This document shows, piece after piece, positions 1-6,479 of a stretch of DNA of 9,075 nt. This DNA comes from Symbiobacterium sp040797425 (GTDB taxonomy: Bacteria; Bacillota; Sulfobacillia; Symbiobacteriales; Symbiobacteriaceae): positions 1 through 9,075 of the forward strand of contig NZ_JBFNEH010000082.1 of NCBI RefSeq assembly GCF_040797425.1, given 5' to 3'. The notes under the pieces are model-generated. The model was not told the origin of the DNA. It worked only from the letters and a program-made list of their open reading frames with translations, and did not search any database. The number at the start of each line of letters is the position of its first letter. The stretch's first letter is position 1. The position numbers and the translations under genes were made by a program.

Positions 1-72
1 AAGAGACCGCGTGACATCACAACATAAACGTGTCCACGAAATCGGGGCAACTCCAACATAGGTGAATGCCGT

Positions 73-78
73 TATAAT
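73..78 (+). promoter_or_regulatory. Candidate -10 box (TATAAT) just upstream of the solitary repeat
   Basis: A perfect TATAAT stands in an otherwise GC-rich genome. A start 6-9 bases downstream would fall at about 84-88, so the transcript would begin at or just before the repeat at 88-117. No good -35 hexamer is seen 16-18 bases upstream (the best position reads roughly ACTCCA at 50-55), and there is no TGn extension. The promoter is therefore plausible but unproven. It could drive a short crRNA-like RNA, the whole cas operon, or both. Confidence 0.4.
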
Positions 79-87
79 GGGTATTGC

Positions 88-117
88 GTTGTCCCCACGC
101 GCGTGGGGGGTGAACCG
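88..117 (+). repeat. Solitary CRISPR repeat copy upstream of cas1
   Basis: This 30-base element matches the 29-base repeat at 9036-9064 except at positions 3 (T for C) and 6 (C for G), plus one extra G in the G-run before TGAACCG. It contains the 16-base perfect palindrome CCCCACGCGCGTGGGG and ends in the type I-E handle sequence GTGAACCG. No second good repeat lies about 61 bases to either side, so it is not part of a normal array. The orientation is the same as the array downstream of cas6e. It could be processed by Cas6e if transcribed. It may be a relic array, an off-site integration product, or a regulatory element of the operon. Confidence 0.85.
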
Positions 118-149
118 AGCACATTGGGTGCCATGCACACAGGGTCAAC
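118..149 (+). other. Possible pseudo-spacer after the solitary repeat
   Basis: If the repeat at 88-117 is cut by Cas6e, the next 32 bases would occupy the guide position of a crRNA. Bases 2-9 of this stretch (GCACATTG, 119-126) occur again at 239-246, upstream of cas1, on the same strand. Base 1 differs and similarity stops after base 9. A seed-only match to the cas promoter region is the pattern described for Cas-regulating mini-CRISPR RNAs. No repeat follows at 150-178, so the 3' end of such an RNA would have to form some other way. This is an inference from position and an 8-base match only. Confidence 0.3.
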
Positions 150-160
150 CAGGACCGCTT

Positions 161-184
161 GCAGGTAGCCGGGCTGGTACCTGC
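161..184. repeat. 7-bp perfect inverted repeat in the cas leader region
   Basis: The arms GCAGGTA (161-167) and TACCTGC (178-184) are exact reverse complements around a 10-base GC-rich loop. No T-run follows, so it does not look like an intrinsic terminator. In RNA it would form a hairpin 43 bases after the solitary repeat. In DNA it could be an operator. The sequence does not decide between these. Confidence 0.45.
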
Positions 185-238
185 TCCTCCGCACGCGTCA
201 CCGACTGTACTATGAGAAAATCGCGCGAAAAGCCTTTT

Positions 239-260
239 GCACATTGACAACACGGTGTCA
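239..260 (+). promoter_or_regulatory. TTGACA box and overlapping palindrome upstream of cas1
   Basis: TTGACA (244-249) is a perfect -35 hexamer. It overlaps the 8-base sequence shared with the pseudo-spacer (239-246) and forms one arm of TGACA-n6-TGTCA (245-260), whose centre includes ACAC-G-GTGT (250-258). The best -10-like sequence downstream is TACACT (272-277), 22 bases away, which is longer than the usual 17. The promoter assignment is therefore weak. A regulator-dependent promoter or an operator are alternatives. Confidence 0.3.
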
Positions 261-294
261 CACTCGTCGCCTACACTTATTACCGCCAACGGCT

Positions 295-303
295 GGGAGG
301 TGA
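295..303 (+). promoter_or_regulatory. Ribosome binding site fixing the cas1 start at 309
   Basis: GGGAGGTGA is a near-perfect Shine-Dalgarno sequence. GGAGG (296-300) lies 8 bases before the ATG at 309. It supports this start over the upstream in-frame ATG at 237, whose extra 24 residues do not resemble the Cas1 N-terminus. Confidence 0.8.
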
Positions 304-308
304 AAGGC

Positions 309-1235
309 ATGCAGAACCTCCGCATCCTCCCCAAGGTCAGGGACAGTTGGAGCTACTTGTACGTGGAGCATGCCCGCATCGACCAGGAGGACAAGGGGAT
401 CTGCCTCCACGATGAGAAGGGCCGCGTGCACGTACCGTGCGCATCCCTTAGCCTCCTCATGCTGGGTCCGGGTACCACGGTGACCCATGCCGCGATCCGT
501 ACCCTGGCCGAGTGCGGTTGTCTCGTCGCCTGGTGCGGCGAGCAGGGCGTGCGCTTCTACGCACAAGGAATGGGCGAGACGCGCAGCTCGGCCAGGATTC
601 TCCGGCAAGCGCGGTTGTGGGCTGACGACAAGGAGCGGCTGCGGATTGTCCGCCGCATGTACGAAATGCGCTTCGGTGAGCCCCTGCCCTCCGACCTCAC
701 CCTGAGGCAGATTCGCGGCAAGGAGGGAGCCCGGGTACGGGCCGCGTACGCCCAGAACGCAGAGCGCTTCGGCGTGGAGTGGAGCAGCCGCCGGTACGAT
801 CGACTGAACTGGGACACCGCAGACCCCATCAACCGGGCCCTATCGGCCGCCAACAGCTGCTTGTACGGTGTCTGCCACGCGGCGATCGTGGCCGCCGGCT
901 ACTCTCCTGCCATCGGTTTCATCCATACCGGAAAGATGCTTTCGTTTGTGTATGACGTCGCCGACTTATACAAGACAGAACTCACCTTGCCAGCGGCGTT
1001 CATCGAGGTGGCCAAGGGCGGTCCCCGGCTCGAGTCCCGCGTGCGCCACCGGTGTCGTGACCTGTTTGCAGAGCACAACCTGCTCGGGCGAATCGTGGAC
1101 GACTTGGACAGCCTGTTCGGCACCCCTGTGGACCAGGCCGTTGCCGATCGCTTCGACGAGGACGAGGCAGCCCCGGGCGAACTCTGGGACCCCACCGGGA
1201 ACGTGAGCGGCGGACAGAATTACGAGGGGGAGTGA
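309..1235 (+). CDS. cas1: CRISPR-associated endonuclease Cas1, type I-E
   Basis: Cas1e is the integrase of the Cas1-Cas2 adaptation complex, a metal-dependent enzyme that inserts new spacers at the leader end of the array. The 308-residue product is a usual Cas1e length. The N-terminal part (about 1-90) is the beta-rich domain, with the family-typical stretch LMLGPGTTVTHAAI (50-63). The C-terminal helical domain carries the active site: E139 in RGKEGARVR, H206 in HTGKMLSFVYD, and D216/D219 in YDVADL, matching E141, H208, D218 and D221 of E. coli Cas1. The blocks RRYD, AANSCLYGV and AAGYSPAIGF are likewise family signatures. The start is the ATG preceded by GGGAGGTGA; an in-frame ATG at 237 would add 24 unrelated residues. 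The stop lies 6 bases before the cas2-cas3 start, so the two are probably co-translated. The active site is intact. Cas1 stands first in the operon here, whereas in the usual I-E order cas1-cas2 come last. Confidence 0.97.
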   Translation: MQNLRILPKVRDSWSYLYVEHARIDQEDKGICLHDEKGRVHVPCASLSLLMLGPGTTVTHAAIRTLAECGCLVAWCGEQGVRFYAQGMGETRSSARILRQARLWADDKERLRIVRRMYEMRFGEPLPSDLTLRQIRGKEGARVRAAYAQNAERFGVEWSSRRYDRLNWDTADPINRALSAANSCLYGVCHAAIVAAGYSPAIGFIHTGKMLSFVYDVADLYKTELTLPAAFIEVAKGGPRLESRVRHRCRDLFAEHNLLGRIVDDLDSLFGTPVDQAVADRFDEDEAAPGELWDPTGNVSGGQNYEGE

Positions 1236-1241
1236 GCGCCC

Positions 1242-4200
1242 TTGGTCGTCCTCATCGTGGAATCGGCCTCCCCGAGTCTTCGGGGCGAACTCTCCAAGTG
1301 GATGCTCGAGCCCAGGGCCGGGGTCTTCGTGGGCAACGTCTCTGCTACCGTGCGGGACCTGCTCTATGAGAAGGCCTGCCGGGAAGTGGAGTCGGGCGGT
1401 GTCACCTTGATCTACAACACCAATAACGAGCAGGGTTACGCAGTCCGCTCGTACGGCGACACGAGCCGGCAGGTGGAGGAATGGGAAGGGCTCTTCCTCG
1501 TCCGCCGCCCGAATCCCGTTGAGCCAGGAGCGGGCCGGGCCGGCGAGCAGCCGCCGGCTCCCCGTGACTGGGCCGACATGTTGCACCCGGCCATCTGGGC
1601 CAAGACCGCGACGCCGGGCCGGTGGGGAATCACCCTGCGTCCGGATGAGCCCTCGTGGCACCCCCTCATCTGCCACATGATCGACGTGGCCATGGTGGCG
1701 TGGCGCCTCTGGCAGTACCTACTTCCCCCGGTGGTCAAGGAGCAGATGCAGGCCAGCCTCGGGCTCGCAGATCCAGAGCATGCGGGCCGCTGGATCGCCT
1801 TTTTCGCGGGACTGCACGACCTGGGCAAGGCCAGTCCGGCTTTTGCCTTCAAGTGGCCCGGTGCGGCGGAACGACTCGTGGCGGAGGGGTTTAGGCCTCC
1901 AGGCGAGCGGCAGTCGTTTCCCCACGGCTTCATCACGGCGCACCGCATGCGCGAGGTGTTGAGCCGCTTCGGCGTTCCCCGGAGCAGTGCGGTCGCTATC
2001 GGCCGGGCCGTTGGAGGGCACCACGGGCTATTCCCCGATCCCCAATCGATGGAGCGCGCGGTCGATTACGCCGGCGGCAAGCGCTGGCGGGATGCCCAGG
2101 ACGACTTGGCGGCGGTGCTGGCGCACGTGCTCATGGTGGATGCGTTGCCGCCCCCCACCGGCGATCTGCTCCAGGACGGTGCGTTCCTCATCCGCCTGGC
2201 CGGGCTCACCAGCGTGGCCGACTGGATCGGTTCCCATCATGACTACTTCCCCTTCGCCGGCGACGGGGTGCGCCTGTCCGCATACCCGCGCCGGGCGCGC
2301 TGGCAGGCGATGAAGGCGCTGATCGACCTGGGCTGGTTCCACCGGCCGGAGCGGGTGGAGCCCAGGCCCTTCCACGAGCTGTTCTCCTTCCTGCCCAACC
2401 GGCTCCAGTCCCAGGTACAGGAAGTGGCGGAACGGCTGGAAGGTCCGTCGCTGGTGCTGCTGGAGTATCCCATGGGCGGCGGCAAGACCGAGGCGGCGCT
2501 CTACCTCGCCAATACGCTACAGGCCACGGCCGGGCAGCAGGGATTCTACGTGGCCCTGCCCACGATGGCGACCAGCAACCAGATGTTCACGCGCGTCTCG
2601 CAGTACCTCTCCAATCGCTTTCCTGACCAGCCCATCAACCTGCAACTGCTCCACGGCCGGGCCGACCTCAACCCCAGTTTCGCCCGCCTGCTGCACCGGG
2701 GACGGGGACTGCCGGATGCCCCGGTGATCGGAAGCGGTGAGGACGGCGAGGCGAACCTGCTGGCGGCGGAATGGTTCACGCACAAGAAGCAGGCGCTGTT
2801 GGCCCCCTTTGGCATCGGCACCATCGACCAGGCGCTGCTCGCCGCCCTCGATACCAAGCACTACTTTGTCCGCCTGTTCGGGCTGGCCGGCAAGGTGGTG
2901 GTCCTGGACGAGGTGCACGCGTACGACACCTACATGCAGTCCCTCCTGGGCAAGTTGCTGACCTGGCTGGCGGCCTGCGGCTCCTCCGTCATCCTGCTGT
3001 CTGCCACCCTGCCCGCCAGTACCCGCAACCACCTGCTGGCGGCCTTCCGCAAGGGCCTCGGCCAGTCCCCTCAGGCCGAGTTGTCAGTGGCCCCCTATCC
3101 GCGCATCACCTGGGTGTCGGGCAGCGACGCGGGGTCCAGGCAGATTGAGGGCGCCCCGAGCCGTACCGTTGTGCTGCGCCAGTTCGACGCCGCAGGACAG
3201 GACTGGATGGCAGCCCTGCGGGATCGGCTCGCAGCCGGTGGCTGTGCTGCCGTACTGTGCAACACGGTGGGCCATGCACAGGAGACGTTCCTGGCACTGC
3301 AGTCCTACTTTGCGCCGGAAGAGCTCATGCTCTTCCACGCCCGTTACCCCTTCGACGACCGCATGGCCCTGGAGCAGGCGGTCCTGGAGCGCTTCGGCAA
3401 GCGCGGCGACGGCCGCCCGCACCGGATGGTCTGCGTGGCCACCCAGGTCATCGAGCAGAGCCTGGACATCGACTTCGACCTGATGGTCTCCGAACTGGCG
3501 CCGGTCGACCTGATCCTGCAGCGGAGCGGGCGGATCTGGCGCCACCTGCGGCCCGACCGTCCCGCCCACCTTGAGCGGCCCGAACTCTGGCTCCTGCTTC
3601 CGCCCACCTCCGAAGGAGGGGTTCCCCAGTGGGATCGGGCGACCACCCGCGTCTACGAGGAGCATCTGCTGCTGCGGTCTTACCTCGTCCTGCGGGATCT
3701 GCCGGCCCTCAGCATTCCCGAAGGCGTGGAGGAGTTGATCGAGGCGGTCTACCAACCCGCCCCGCCCCCTGCCGATCTCGGGCCAGCGCTTGCCGACTGC
3801 TGGATACGAACGGCCGAGCGCCTGTTCCAGGGGGATCTGAAGAAGCGGCGCCAGGCGGCCATCCGCGAGATCCCCGACCTGGATGAGCAGATCATCGACT
3901 ACACTCCGGCCGGACTGGAAGAGGACGCCGAGGAAGTCCACGAGGCGCACCAGGCGATGACACGGCTGGGTGGTCCGTCCGTGGAAGTCGTCTGCCTGTA
4001 TGAGCGGGATGGACAGGCTTACCTCACGCTGGACTCGACGGAACCGTTCGATCTCACGCGCAAGCCGGATCCGGAGGGAGTGATGGCGCTCCTGGGGCGG
4101 TCGCTCCGCCTGAGCTTCAATCCGGCCCTGGTGAAGCAGATCCTCGCGCTGCCCGTCCCGCCTGAGTGGGAGGTCACGCCTCACCTGCGCCGGCACCGGC

Positions 4201-4310
4201 TCCTGCGCTTCGCACCCGACGGCACCTGCCTGACGGCGGACCTGCCGCTGGAATTGCACCCCGTGCTGGGGCTCCGCCAGCGGAATGCGGAAACGGAGGT
4301 GGAAGTGTGA
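1242..4310 (+). CDS. cas3: Cas2-Cas3 fusion protein (type I-E Cas2 joined to HD nuclease/helicase Cas3)
   Basis: This is one uninterrupted 1022-residue frame with two activities. Residues 1-90 are a type I-E Cas2, with LIVESASPSLRGELSKW, the block EPRAGVFVGNVSATVRDL (23-40) and a GYAVRSYGDTSRQVEEWEGL region. A Pro/Gly-rich linker follows (about 91-110). Cas3 begins near 110. Its HD nuclease has H145, H192-D193 in LHDLGK, H228, H260-H261 in GGHHG and D327 in VADW. The SF2 helicase has Walker A MGGGKTEAAL (411-420), DEVH (556-559), SATLP (587-591), ATQVIEQSLDID (733-744) and QRSGRIWRH (760-768). All key residues are present, so nuclease and helicase look functional. Cas2 holds the Cas1 dimers during integration; Cas3 is recruited by Cascade to unwind and shred target DNA 3'-5'. 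The start is TTG, with GGGGGAG (1226-1232) 9 bases upstream; the in-frame stop at 1233 excludes an earlier start, and the next ATG would cut into Cas2. The 3' end overlaps cas8e by 4 bases. Such a fusion typifies type I-F, but both halves and all neighbours are I-E. Confidence 0.95.
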   Translation: MVVLIVESASPSLRGELSKWMLEPRAGVFVGNVSATVRDLLYEKACREVESGGVTLIYNTNNEQGYAVRSYGDTSRQVEEWEGLFLVRRPNPVEPGAGRAGEQPPAPRDWADMLHPAIWAKTATPGRWGITLRPDEPSWHPLICHMIDVAMVAWRLWQYLLPPVVKEQMQASLGLADPEHAGRWIAFFAGLHDLGKASPAFAFKWPGAAERLVAEGFRPPGERQSFPHGFITAHRMREVLSRFGVPRSSAVAIGRAVGGHHGLFPDPQSMERAVDYAGGKRWRDAQDDLAAVLAHVLMVDALPPPTGDLLQDGAFLIRLAGLTSVADWIGSHHDYFPFAGDGVRLSAYPRRARWQAMKALIDLGWFHRPERVEPRPFHELFSFLPNRLQSQVQEVAERLEGPSLVLLEYPMGGGKTEAALYLANTLQATAGQQGFYVALPTMATSNQMFTRVSQYLSNRFPDQPINLQLLHGRADLNPSFARLLHRGRGLPDAPVIGSGEDGEANLLAAEWFTHKKQALLAPFGIGTIDQALLAALDTKHYFVRLFGLAGKVVVLDEVHAYDTYMQSLLGKLLTWLAACGSSVILLSATLPASTRNHLLAAFRKGLGQSPQAELSVAPYPRITWVSGSDAGSRQIEGAPSRTVVLRQFDAAGQDWMAALRDRLAAGGCAAVLCNTVGHAQETFLALQSYFAPEELMLFHARYPFDDRMALEQAVLERFGKRGDGRPHRMVCVATQVIEQSLDIDFDLMVSELAPVDLILQRSGRIWRHLRPDRPAHLERPELWLLLPPTSEGGVPQWDRATTRVYEEHLLLRSYLVLRDLPALSIPEGVEELIEAVYQPAPPPADLGPALADCWIRTAERLFQGDLKKRRQAAIREIPDLDEQIIDYTPAGLEEDAEEVHEAHQAMTRLGGPSVEVVCLYERDGQAYLTLDSTEPFDLTRKPDPEGVMALLGRSLRLSFNPALVKQILALPVPPEWEVTPHLRRHRLLRFAPDGTCLTADLPLELHPVLGLRQRNAETEVEV

Positions 4311-5923
4311 CTGGATTCTCGCTCTGGACGGAGGACTGGATTCCCGTCCAGACGCTGGAAGGCGACCGGCTGAAGGTAAGCCTTCCCGAAGCGCTGACCC
4401 GGGCGCACACGCTGCTCGGCATCAGCGACCCCTCGCCGCTGATCACCGTCGCCCTTCACCGGCTCCTGCTGGCCGTCATCCTGCGCACGCACCGTCTGCG
4501 AGACGCCGGGGACTGGGAGCGGCTGTGGCGAGTCGGGCGCTTCGACGCCGACGCGGTGGCGGCCTACGGTGAGGGGCGGGAGGAACAGTTCGACCTGCTC
4601 CACCCCACCAGGCCCTTCTATCAGGTTCCGTTCATGCACGGGGAGAAGGTGCACCCTGTGGCGGCACTGGCCCTGGAGGCCGCCTCCGGCAACAACCCTG
4701 CGCTCTTTGACCACGGCCGGGTTGAGGGCGACACCGTGCTGCCCCTGGACCGGGCGGCCTGCTACCTCCTGGCCCACCAGGCCTTCGCCGTCGGCGGCGG
4801 GGTCAGCAAGCCTTTCAACCGGATGGACGCGCCGCTCACCAAGGGGTTCGTGGTGGAGGTGGTGGGGCGCAATCTGTTCGAGACCCTCGCCCTGAACGTC
4901 ATGACGAGGCAGTACTGGGACCGGCTTACCCCGGAGGTCGGCGACGACCGCCCCTTCTGGGAGGAGGAAAACCCGCCGGAGCCGGTCAAGGAGGGCACCG
5001 TGGTGCGGGGGCCGCTCCACTACCTGACCTGGCAGAGCCGCCAGATCCACCTGGTGGTGGATGCCGAGCGGCGTGTGGTGACCGGCTGCCAGATCGCCCA
5101 GCGCTACTGCCTGCCGAAGGACGGCAGCCCGATGGATCCCGGGAAGTGCTACTACGCGTCGGAAGACAAGAAGGAAGCGGGATGGCTGCCCCGCCGCCTT
5201 CAGCGGGACCGGGCCGCCTGGCAGTTCACCCACGTTCTGCTGCAGTCGGCTGCCGGTGGGAAGGACCGTACGATGGTCCTATCCTGGCTCGCAGCCCTGC
5301 GGCAGCGCGAGCAGGAACTGGGGACGATCGAGTTGCCCCGGGCCGTCTCCCTGGCCGTGACCGGTCTTACCACCGATCCGAAGCTGGCGGCCAAGATCGA
5401 ACTCTGGCGGCGGGAGGAGATCGGCCTGCCGCTTGCGATCCTGGACGACCCCGCACTGGTGCGGCGGGTGGGGCTCTTGATGGCGGACGCGGGATGGGTC
5501 GAGGCCCTGCTGCGGCGGGCCACCGAGGCGCTGGTCTGGGCGTTGAGCGACCGACAGCACCTGCGGGAGGCCGTGGCCTACCTGCATACCGGCCAGACAG
5601 GGCAGGCGAAGATGCCTCCACACGTCGCACCGGTGGCGCGCGGCGAGGGCGTCACGCTCCGCTACTGGGCAGCGATGGAAGCGCCCTTCAGGAGGGTGCT
5701 GTTCCAACTGCCGGAGCGGGAGTTTGCCGAGGTGCGGTCGGACTGGCACGAACGCCTGCGCCAGAATGCGAAGGCCGCGTTCGAGGCGACGCTGACCGCA
5801 CAGCGGGGAGCAGGGGCGCCCTGGGAGGTCCTCAGTGTGATTCACGACGGCTTCAGCCGCCGCATTGCTCGCATTCCGACCAACCGAGAGGGGGAGAGCG
5901 ATGACGACAGCGACAGCGAGTAG
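4307..5923 (+). CDS. casA: Cascade large subunit Cas8e (Cse1/CasA)
   Basis: Cas8e is the large subunit of type I-E Cascade. It reads the PAM, helps open the DNA and recruits Cas3. The protein has 538 residues, within the usual 500-560. Family features are the N-terminal FSLWTEDWIPV (4-14, the counterpart of the common FNLLDEPWIPV), DLLHPTRPFYQ (96-106), the SGNNPALFDHG segment (127-137) in the region that contacts PAM DNA in homologues, LHYLTWQSRQIHL (237-249), and the C-terminal helical bundle (about 360-525). The chosen start is the GTG at 4307, which overlaps the TGA of cas3 as GTGA and has GGAGG (4295-4299) 7 bases upstream. A longer in-frame start at 4166 would add 47 Pro/Ala/Gly-rich residues lying inside cas3 and is unlikely. 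The last ten residues (GESDDDSDSE) are strongly acidic, and most of that tail is encoded by the overlap with the start of cse2, so it may be a by-product of that overlap. Confidence 0.95.
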   Translation: MTGFSLWTEDWIPVQTLEGDRLKVSLPEALTRAHTLLGISDPSPLITVALHRLLLAVILRTHRLRDAGDWERLWRVGRFDADAVAAYGEGREEQFDLLHPTRPFYQVPFMHGEKVHPVAALALEAASGNNPALFDHGRVEGDTVLPLDRAACYLLAHQAFAVGGGVSKPFNRMDAPLTKGFVVEVVGRNLFETLALNVMTRQYWDRLTPEVGDDRPFWEEENPPEPVKEGTVVRGPLHYLTWQSRQIHLVVDAERRVVTGCQIAQRYCLPKDGSPMDPGKCYYASEDKKEAGWLPRRLQRDRAAWQFTHVLLQSAAGGKDRTMVLSWLAALRQREQELGTIELPRAVSLAVTGLTTDPKLAAKIELWRREEIGLPLAILDDPALVRRVGLLMADAGWVEALLRRATEALVWALSDRQHLREAVAYLHTGQTGQAKMPPHVAPVARGEGVTLRYWAAMEAPFRRVLFQLPEREFAEVRSDWHERLRQNAKAAFEATLTAQRGAGAPWEVLSVIHDGFSRRIARIPTNREGESDDDSDSE

Positions 5924-6449
5924 CGGCCTGGTGGAATGGCTGCAGGGTCTGGTCGAGCGGAAGGATCGCGCACGGCTGGCCGCCCTGCGGCGGGGGCTGC
6001 TTCTGGAGCCCGGCCAGTTCTACGAACTCTACCGGGTAGTGCCGCCACAGTTCCTGGAGGGTGTGAGCCCGGCAGAGGTGCAGCGCCGCCTGATGGTGGC
6101 CATCCTGTTTGCGACCCACCAGGGGTCGTTTGCGGCGGGCGGCGGCGAGAAGCGGCACCACAACCTGGGCGAGTCGCTGCGGCTCCTGGCCATCAAGCGT
6201 GCGGGCGGCAGCCTCGGTCCTGACCAGGAGCTGCCGGAGCCCCTCAAGCGGCGGCTGGACGCGCTCCTGGCGGCTCCCTCGGAAGAGCTGTTCTACCACC
6301 TGCGTCAGGTTATCCGGCTGCTCAAGTCGGAGGAGATCCCGGTGGACTGGGAGCAGCTCCTGTGGGACCTCCGGAACTGGGATCGGGAAGACCGGCGTGT
6401 GCAGTGGCAGTGGAGTCGCTCCTTCTACGTGGGCGAACGTGAGGCATAG
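5901..6449 (+). CDS. casB: Cascade small subunit Cse2 (Cas11e/CasB)
   Basis: Cse2 forms a dimer along the belly of Cascade that stabilises the R-loop and the displaced strand. The 182-residue product is of usual length (about 160-200) and mostly helical. Family-like features are the N-terminal segment with LAALRRGL (26-33), the central block ATHQGSFAAGGG through HHNLGESLRLLA (71-97), and the C-terminal RRVQWQWSRSFY (165-176). The many Arg/Lys residues fit nucleic-acid contact. The start is the ATG at 5901, preceded by the purine-rich GGGGGAGAG. It overlaps the end of cas8e by 23 bases, suggesting translational coupling. An in-frame ATG at 5865 would add 12 residues inside cas8e and is less likely. 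Cse2 is specific to type I-E, so it settles the subtype despite the I-F-like Cas2-Cas3 fusion. Confidence 0.93.
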   Translation: MTTATASSGLVEWLQGLVERKDRARLAALRRGLLLEPGQFYELYRVVPPQFLEGVSPAEVQRRLMVAILFATHQGSFAAGGGEKRHHNLGESLRLLAIKRAGGSLGPDQELPEPLKRRLDALLAAPSEELFYHLRQVIRLLKSEEIPVDWEQLLWDLRNWDREDRRVQWQWSRSFYVGEREA

Positions 6450-6461
6450 GCGGTAGGCGCG

Positions 6462-6479
6462 CTGTTTGTAGAGGTCCAT
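6462..6479 (+). promoter_or_regulatory. Probable in-frame 5' extension of cas7e with a CTG start
   Basis: These 18 bases translate in frame as L-F-V-E-V-H, directly before the first canonical start (GTG 6480). Cas7e proteins normally begin with a short beta-strand of this kind; E. coli CasC starts MSNFINIHVL. The segment therefore looks like conserved protein, with CTG at 6462 as the start. No ATG, GTG or TTG lies in this frame between the stop at 6447 and 6480. AGAGGT (6470-6475) is a fair ribosome binding site for GTG 6480, but with only 4 bases of spacing. Confidence 0.5.

Larger units (their letters stand above)
1..308. other. Non-coding region upstream of the cas operon
   Basis: I find no convincing protein gene here. 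The small open frames on either strand have no recognisable similarity and no good ribosome binding site. Seen directly: a TATAAT box (73-78), a nearly complete CRISPR repeat (88-117), a 7-bp inverted repeat (161-184), an AAAAG-C-CTTTT palindrome (228-238), a TTGACA hexamer (244-249) inside the imperfect palindrome TGACA-n6-TGTCA (245-260), and the cas1 ribosome binding site (295-303). The region is somewhat richer in A+T than the genes that follow, especially at 20-85 and 205-285, as expected of a regulatory region. It most likely holds the cas operon promoter and a repeat-containing leader transcript. Confidence 0.7.

Noticed and set aside
150..178. Second repeat after the pseudo-spacer at 118-149
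   Set aside because: Direct alignment gives about 8 of 29 matches, close to chance, and there is no palindrome.
62..247. Small + strand open frame of about 61 codons in the leader region
   Set aside because: It runs through the CRISPR repeat, lacks a ribosome binding site and has a composition dictated by the repeat; not a credible gene.
244..277. Standard sigma-70 promoter from TTGACA (244-249) and TACACT (272-277)
   Set aside because: The spacer is 22 bases, well beyond the 16-18 usual, and no better -10 lies at the right distance. Kept only as a weak regulatory candidate.
237..308. cas1 start at ATG 237
   Set aside because: The added 24 residues are not Cas1-like, no ribosome binding site precedes the ATG, and GGGAGGTGA is placed correctly for ATG 309.
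657..664. First array spacer (ATGTACGA...) matches 8 bases inside cas1
   Set aside because: Only 8 bases match, the match breaks at base 9, and an 8-base hit anywhere on both strands of a 9-kb window is expected by chance roughly one time in four. The rest of the spacer is outside the window.
1242..4310. Type I-F system, because of the Cas2-Cas3 fusion
   Set aside because: The presence of Cse1, Cse2, Cas6e, E-type Cas1 and Cas2, and a 29-base repeat ending GTGAACCG shows type I-E; no Csy proteins are present.
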